From Arthonia radiata (lineage: Eukaryota; Ascomycota; Arthoniomycetes; Arthoniales; Arthoniaceae), in NCBI GenBank assembly GCA_002989075.1, contig PSQN01000016.1, positions 1 through 64,000 on the forward strand: a stretch of 64,000 nt of DNA. The letters run 5' to 3'. Under the pieces are notes generated by a model. The model saw only the letters and a list, made by a program, of their open reading frames with translations, searched no databases and was not told the origin of the DNA. The position numbers were made by a program, and so were the translations under genes. Below, piece after piece: positions 57,283 to 64,000 of this stretch; position 1 is the stretch's first letter, and every line of letters begins with the position of its first letter.

Positions 57283-57478
57283 TGTGATGTATAAACGTTT
57301 CGATAGCGAATTAGGACACAATATTGTCTATTTAGGAAGGCTGCGATCCTAGAAGGATATCTTCCCTCTAGTAAATATATTCCTTTCTAGTCTCCTTAAT
57401 AATTAGCTTAAACACTAGTAGAGCCTATTTAGGCCCTTTTTGCTATCTAACTGCTCTCTGCTCTATATCTAGATTATA
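57283..57478 (+). repeat. 5' LTR of element C
   Basis: 196 bp, TGTGATGTATAAACG to AGATTATA, aligning with element A. Confidence 0.92.
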
Positions 57479-60400
57479 TTTTAATTATTCTAAACCTACG
57501 AGGAGGACGGTTGGTAGTTAGGTACCTTATTAACGTCGCTTAAAGGTTAACCCGGTATAATCGAGTATAGCCGAGACTCCGTATATACATTAAAATAAAT
57601 AATATTAAAATTAATTGATGACTGATGCTAGCAAGTACTATGTTTAAAGAGAATAAGCAAGGAATTAAGCACGCAACGGTAGTCGCTTTATATTCGCTAT
57701 ACAAGTAGAATACAGAGCGTAGCAAAATATAACTAACGCTAAAGAAGATTAGAACTCTTATATAAGATTCGGCGACAACGATAAATAAGAAGGCTTATAA
57801 GCTAGTAAATAGACGCCGAGTAGATTACAAACTAAGAAGAATAATAGTCTAAATTAAAACAATAACGACGACGAAGGAGCTTATTAAGACTCTAACCGCG
57901 AAGAATTTCTCTTTAGCGCCTTCTTAAGCGTTAAGATACAAAAGCTAAGACAAGAACTGCTAGCATAGTAGTAGCAGTATACTATTAAAAAGCTTAAGCT
58001 CGAAAAGCGAATACTCAAAGTTAAGCTCTAGTCTATTCGTAATTTAAGAGCTAGTAGTAAGCGGCTATAGGGCGATTTAAGCCTTTAAAGCTAGATTAAC
58101 GAGCTTCTTAAGAAAGAGGCGTCTAAGCTTAAGAGAGCTATAAGCTCTATAGACACTTAATAGACTTAAACTATTAAGAAAAGATTTTAGATAGTTAATA
58201 TATTGGACCCCGACAACGTTTATATTATTACTTAGTACGTTTAGAAACTCTCTAGAGACCTAGCAGATAGATAGCAAACTTACGCCGAAGAGAATAAAGA
58301 GAAGACGTCGCTTTACATATAAGCGTACTTTAAAGGATAGGTAATAGAATATATCGTTAACCTAGCTATAGCTACTATAGCTAACGTAGAAAAGTTCTTT
58401 ACGTTAATATAGAGTTCGATATAGAAGCTCAAGGACTTTCTAAGCTTTCTACAGAACAAAGAAACTAAGTTGCTAGGTAGCAAGATACTAGACTCGAATT
58501 GGGCTGCATTCTACTATACGCGCTTACCTTTATAAATTAAGGCGAAGCTAATTAAGTAAGGTCTCTTAGAGAATCTGCTTAAAGATATAAACGAGCTTCT
58601 AAAGAAAGTTTATTAATATATAAATATTAATCGTAGTGTATCGCGGGACGCTTATAACACTAATATAAACTAAGATCGCTTCGGTAGCGGATCGGGTATA
58701 AACTATAGCAGTTATAACGCTAGAGCATCTCTATAGGGGTCGGACCGCGGACGAGGCAGTTTATACTAAGGACGAGACAACTTACCGGTCTAACAAAGAG
58801 ACAATAGCTCTACCGCATAGAGGCAACTAGAGTTAATATATAGTAAGATAAATATTACCTACTTTATATACAATTAAAAAGGGCATTATACTACTAAATG
58901 TACTACGCCCTAAACCGGTGTCAATTTAACGCTAGTTAGGCGGAGAAACAATAGGCCTTAAGGGTAAGTCTCGCGTTTCTAAAGCTTAGGACTTTTAATT
59001 AACGGCGAGGATAAATTAAAGTCTCGGTACAGCTAGGTAGATCGCCGCAAGAGGTCCTCGTACTAGTAGATTTTAGTGTAGAGATTAATCTTATTAATTA
59101 TCGTATTGTGCTTAAAAGAGGATAGTAAAAATTGTATAAAGTAAAGCTCCTGTATACTAAGTTTCTTAATAAAAATAAGCTATAGCTCTATAACGCTTAT
59201 AACGTAAATATAACCGTAAGAAACGTATATAAGAAGAAACGGTATTACTAACTCTACCTATATTTAGCTAACTTTATAGGATATAGCCTTGTCTTAGGAT
59301 ACCTATAGCTTAAGCAAGTTAAGCCTTAGATTAGCTGAGCGATAAGAATAATCGCTTGGAGAAACCTCTCTACGCCTAAAGAACGGGTAATAGAAGCTAA
59401 ATCTATTAAGATTGTTAATAAAGACGTAATTTTAGTATATTTACAAAGAGGCAAACAGTACTACTCCGCGATTCTATAGATAAGAGCGGATAAACGTTAT
59501 AAGTATTAAATAGCGGTCCTATTAGACGTTAGTTCGCCGCTAGACCGGATTCTAAATAGCGAGCCTAAGAAAGTAGAGAAGCGAGATAAGCTTTCTTCTT
59601 AGTACGCTAAATATAAAGATATCTTTTCTAAAGAACTGTCGAGTAAGCTTGCGCCGCTTAGTAAGTATACTTATAAGATCGAGCTTAAGGATAGTATAGA
59701 ACCTTCGTATAAGCTAATCTACTCTATATCGTAGGATAAGCTAAAGACGCTCCGAGAGTACCTAAATACTATAATTAAGAAAGAGTAAATACAACTCTCT
59801 ACTAGTCCGGCGGGTGCCCTAGTTCTATTTATATTTAAAGTAGATAAATTGTTGAGACTATATATTAACTACCGCGGTTTAAACAATATAACTGTAAAGA
59901 ATTGCTACGCATTACCGCTAGTCTCTAAGATTCTTAATCGCCTACAAGGCTCGAAAGTATTTATAAAGCTTAATCTTTACGATACCTATTACTGTATTTG
60001 TATCTATAAAGGGAATAAGTAGAAGACAGCGTTTTATACCCAATACGGGTACTATAAATATCTGATAATACCTTTTAAACTAGTAAACGCCTTTACTACG
60101 TTCTAGGTATATATCTATAAAGCTATAGGCAATCTTATTGATACCGTGTATATCGTTTATATAGACAATATCTTAATTTTCTCTGAAGACGAGAAAAGCT
60201 ATAAAGACTATATTAAAGAAGTTCTATAAAGGCTCTGTAAATAGGGTTTATTTATAAAGCTGTCTAAGTATTAATTTTACACTACTAAGGTTTCTTTCCT
60301 AGAGTTTACCGTAGAAGTTAATAGTATCGAAATAGACCTAAAAAGGGTACAGACTATAGCTAAATAACTAGTCTCTACTACCGTAAAGCAGATCTTATCC

Positions 60401-63400
60401 TTTCTGAGATTTATAAACTTCTATCGGCGATTTATCTACGGATTTAGCCGCATCGTAGTGCCAATAAACGTACTAACGAAAGACATTAAGTTTATCTAGA
60501 GCAAAGCCTAATAAGAAGCTTTTAAAGCGCTAAAGCAAGCCTTTATAAATATACTAGTGCTAACGTACTTTAACTCGGTACTATCGATCGTTTTAATAAC
60601 TAATGTATTAGACTTTATAATAGTAGGCATCTTACTTTAGTTAAGGGAAGATAGCCGATTACTATTGCTATTAAATATTAACTTAGGCTTGTCTATACTA
60701 AATATAGCGGACACCGTCTAGACTAGTATTAATAATAAGGCAGATATATACCTACATTCAGTAGCGTTCTTTTTAAAGAAATTTGTAGACGCTAAGCTAA
60801 GATATAATACCTATAATAAAGAGCTTATAGCAATATAGAGTAGCTTTAAGTATTAACGCTATTACCTTATTAATGTACAGTACTTAGTAAAGGTCGTAAC
60901 AGACTATAATAATCTACAGTATTTTATAATAATAAAAGTATTGTCTTGCCGACAGACGCGCTAGATAGAAGACCTATTAGTATTTAACTTTAAAATACTA
61001 TACTATACAGATAGCAAGAACTTAGCAGACGCGCCGTCGCGCCGTCTAGATTACAAGAATTTACGTGAAGCAAAGGAAGATAACGCCAACAAGATATTAC
61101 CGAGTCTATAGCAGAAGCTTAGGAGAGATGCTACTTTGCCTAGTACTAGGAAAGAGCCCTCTAGCTTAGAAGAAGGTATAATTGCTGCCTTAATTATATT
61201 GCTTAAAAATTAGTTTAAACACTATTAGTAGTTTAACTACTAATCTAAAACACTAAACGCGACTGTAGCCTAAATTGAAGGTAAATCGGAGTTAGATACA
61301 GACCTTATATAGGACGCTTAGAAGCAAGAAACGCGTCCGTCTTTCTCTACTAATATAGAGCCTTTTTTAGTAGCTCTCGTATTACGAGTTAAGATAGTTG
61401 CAGCTATCGCTCTTAAAATAGCTTACAATAATACTTCTTGGGGTCTTGCGACCTTAATCCTCGAAGTCTAGTAGAGAAACGCCTTTATAAAGTAGAAAGT
61501 ATCGGAGTTAAAATTATTAGCTGAGACTAAAGGTCAGCAGAGTAACAAAACGGCAACAGATTGTCGTTAAGTCGGTATAAGAAAGCGCTGTATAAGTCGA
61601 ATCGACTTAGATGCTCTAATAGGGTCTAACTCGGACTCCAAGTCTCTAAAGTACATAGAATAGTTAGTCGATAGCTATAGGTTGTTGCGTTAAGATAGTA
61701 AAATCTAGATATTAGAATACTCTACGTTAAAGCTTAAAATTATAAGCAGAAATTATAATAATAAGCTTGCTGGCTATTTTAAAGTCGAGAAGACCCTTAA
61801 AATTCTAAGATATAAATATACTTAGGAAAAAATAGTAACATATATTAAGAACTTTGTTACTAAATATAATATATGCTAACGAACAGTTGTAAAGAGGTAT
61901 AAGCTATATAGCAAAATAGCAGCGATATTAGTCTCAATTAGCCTCTTTAAGGACCTATCCTTAGACTTTATTGTTAAACTACCGATAGTTCTTTTAAAGA
62001 ACAGAGACATTGTTAATTTAATTCTTGTAGTTATAAACCGCTTCTTTAAGTTTATAATCTATATTCTAGTTAGTAAAACTATAAATGCTATAGAGCTAGT
62101 AAAAGTACTTTATAAATACTAGGCAAAAATATTAGGATTTCTGAGAAGCCTCTTGTTTAATAGAGAATCTATATTTACTAGCTTATATTGAAGCACCTTC
62201 TGCCAGTATTTAGCCGTAAAACGAAGATTAAGCACAGTATTTTACCCTTAAACTGATAGTTAAACCGAGCGCTAGAACCAGAAGCTTAAAAACTACCTAC
62301 GTATCTATATCTCTTAGAATTAAGATAATTGGTATAAGTATTTAAAAGAAGCTACTTTTACGTACAATTTAAAAGTTTATTTATCAACAAAAATTTTGCC
62401 GATTGAATGTACGTTCGGTCGCGTTACAGACGTATTAGACGGCGCGCCGCCGCTAGATCGGTACCGCACCGTAGTTAAGCCGAACAACCTTTCTATTAGT
62501 AAGAATACCTTCTGTTAAGGGGAAAGGTAGTCTAGACTAAAATATTCTATAGTAGTTAAGTATATAGAAGAACGCCTTCTTTGCTAATAAGAAATAAAGT
62601 AGCAGTTAAAGAAAGCTTAGTGTCTATAGACAGAATAGTACAATATTAAGTATATACTAAAATACTTTGTAGTAGGTAACTTAGTACTACTATCGTTAAA
62701 GAATCTTAAGACAAAGAGGCCAATAAAGAAGCTCGACGATCGAAGCTTAGGATTATTTAGAATCCTTAAGAAAGTAGGTAAACAAGCTTACTAGCTAGCA
62801 CTACTAGACTCCTACCGTATCTACTCTATCTTTTATGTATCCTTACTAGAGCTATATCGCCGTTAGTCTGGTATAGAACCGTCTGGTCCGGTTAAAGTCG
62901 ATAGTAGTAAAGAATAGCTTATTAAGGCGATTTGCTTTAAAATTAAGAATAAAGACTAGTATTGAACTAAGTAGTAGGGGTAATTAAAGGCAAATAACAC
63001 GATAAAGCTATAGGTACATCTTAAAGACTCTAACGTCCTTAAGAAATTTAAGAAGCGTAAAGACGCTAAGCCGAGAGACAAGCGTCTGAGACAAACTAGG
63101 CAACGTAAATAAAAAAGGGGTACAAGCCTACGCAATTAGTCTACAATATAACGCCGAAAAGAAGGTAGATTACCTAAAGTATAGTTTAGAACATAGAATT
63201 AGTATAGTATTAAACTTTAAGACTATTTATATATAATTATAAAGCTTAAGCTATAAGAAAGCTAAAATAAGACTTGTATAGGGAGAAAATATAGAACTAT
63301 TTCGATAGGCCAAGAAAAACTACTTATATAGACTAAAACCTTAGTCGAATAAAAGACAGAAAACTATAAGAAGACTACCTAAACTAGCACCGAAGTTAGT

Positions 63401-64000
63401 ACAGATCGGCGGTATAATACTACTTAACCTAGCTATAACTACTATCGACGCAGTTTTAAATCTAATTAACTAGATTTACTATAGCTAGCTTGTAAGAAGC
63501 CTTATTTGTAGATGGCTGAGAGCCGTATAACTCTATATTAGAATCGAAGCTCTAGCGTAGTACCTTAATACGCTTAAAATCGTTAGTATCGGCCTACTCA
63601 ACCGACTTAGTGCTTAGATCGCGCTACTAGGCCTATAGCTAAACGTAAAAAGCGCGAAGTAGAGTAAGATAGTTGTCGTAGAAAGACTCTTTGTTATTCT
63701 AGACGTCCTCGCTAGAGGTTAAAAACAAGTTAGCGCGTATAAGAAGGTTATAGATACGTCTTTATTGAGCAGAGACCTAGTATACGTTAATATAGAGTTA
63801 ATTAGTATCTAAGACGAGAGAGTATTAGACTTACTATCTTATACTTGTCTTTCAACCTCTTAATACTAGTATAGCGAGCATACTTAGCGTACTATCTCTT
63901 AGATTACTTATAAGTTTAGTTCTTATAATACTTAAAATTAGAGTTTGTAGAAGAACTACTATATATAGCTATATTGCTAAATAAGGTCTTTATATAACGG
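57283..64000 (+). mobile_element. Element C: family-2 gypsy copy, runs off the window
   Basis: 5' LTR at 57283-57478, primer-site word at 57481-57489, gag (about 57730-58560), zinc knuckle (about 58860-58905), protease (about 59060), reverse transcriptase (about 59810-60460), RNase H (about 60560-61060), integrase (about 61680-62570), chromodomain (about 62900-63060), then the antisense gene region from about 63390 to the end. Intermediate RIP: CpA lost, many CpG kept. Its 3' LTR is outside the window. Broken. Confidence 0.92.

Noticed and set aside
1-64000. Secondary metabolite cluster, effector gene, or telomere-linked helicase
   Set aside because: No signal peptides with cysteine-rich small proteins, no synthase domains and no helicase motifs were seen outside retroelement parts.

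Overview
This window is the extreme end of a fungal chromosome, probably a filamentous ascomycete (Pezizomycotina). It opens with C-strand CCCTAA telomere repeats, holds two host genes of normal composition, and otherwise consists of nested LTR retrotransposons. These are mutated in the manner of repeat-induced point mutation (RIP): C:G to T:A changes, strongest at CpA/TpG, leaving long TA-rich tracts full of stop codons in every frame. No bacterial-type operons, rRNA, tRNA or CRISPR were found.

Layout. 1-95: telomere. 96-397: a chromosome-facing LTR fragment that the telomere cuts directly. 398-880: TA-rich sequence with a duplicated ~116-bp unit. 881-3240: the only host island, with two convergent genes. 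One is a two-exon gene for a small, probably mitochondrial, single-pass membrane protein; the other is RRP42, a core subunit of the RNA exosome. 3322-10664: a family-1 Ty3/gypsy chromovirus with both LTRs and a 5-bp target duplication. 10665-14684: unidentified TA-rich DNA carrying a family-1 solo LTR that is itself split by a copia solo LTR. 14685 to beyond the window: one very old family-2 gypsy element (called D here), opened up by successive insertions.

D contains, in order: element E (17994-31190, a family-1 variant, itself holding a copia element at 19828-25224 and a copia solo LTR at 28064-28570); element A (33052-40958, the youngest and best preserved family-2 copy); element B (42598-50610, family 2, inverted); and copia element F (from 51846). 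F is cut by an inverted family-1 element G (from 53826), and G is cut by family-2 element C (57283 to the window end). Most boundaries were fixed by matching 5-bp target duplications and by the host element's homology resuming on the far side.

Three points stand out biologically. Both gypsy families carry an extra protein-coding block on the antisense strand between pol and the 3' LTR; in family 2 it is a cysteine-containing, apparently multi-block gene. Both families have a sequence just downstream of the 5' LTR that complements a stretch inside their own LTR, as in Tf1-type self-priming. The telomere appears to have been added directly onto broken LTR DNA. One technical point also matters: a sequence nearly identical to a Tn5/Nextera adapter lies beside the window's single N (33257-33283), which suggests an assembly artefact. 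The retroelements are treated as fossils: they are named and bounded, and no repaired product is inferred.
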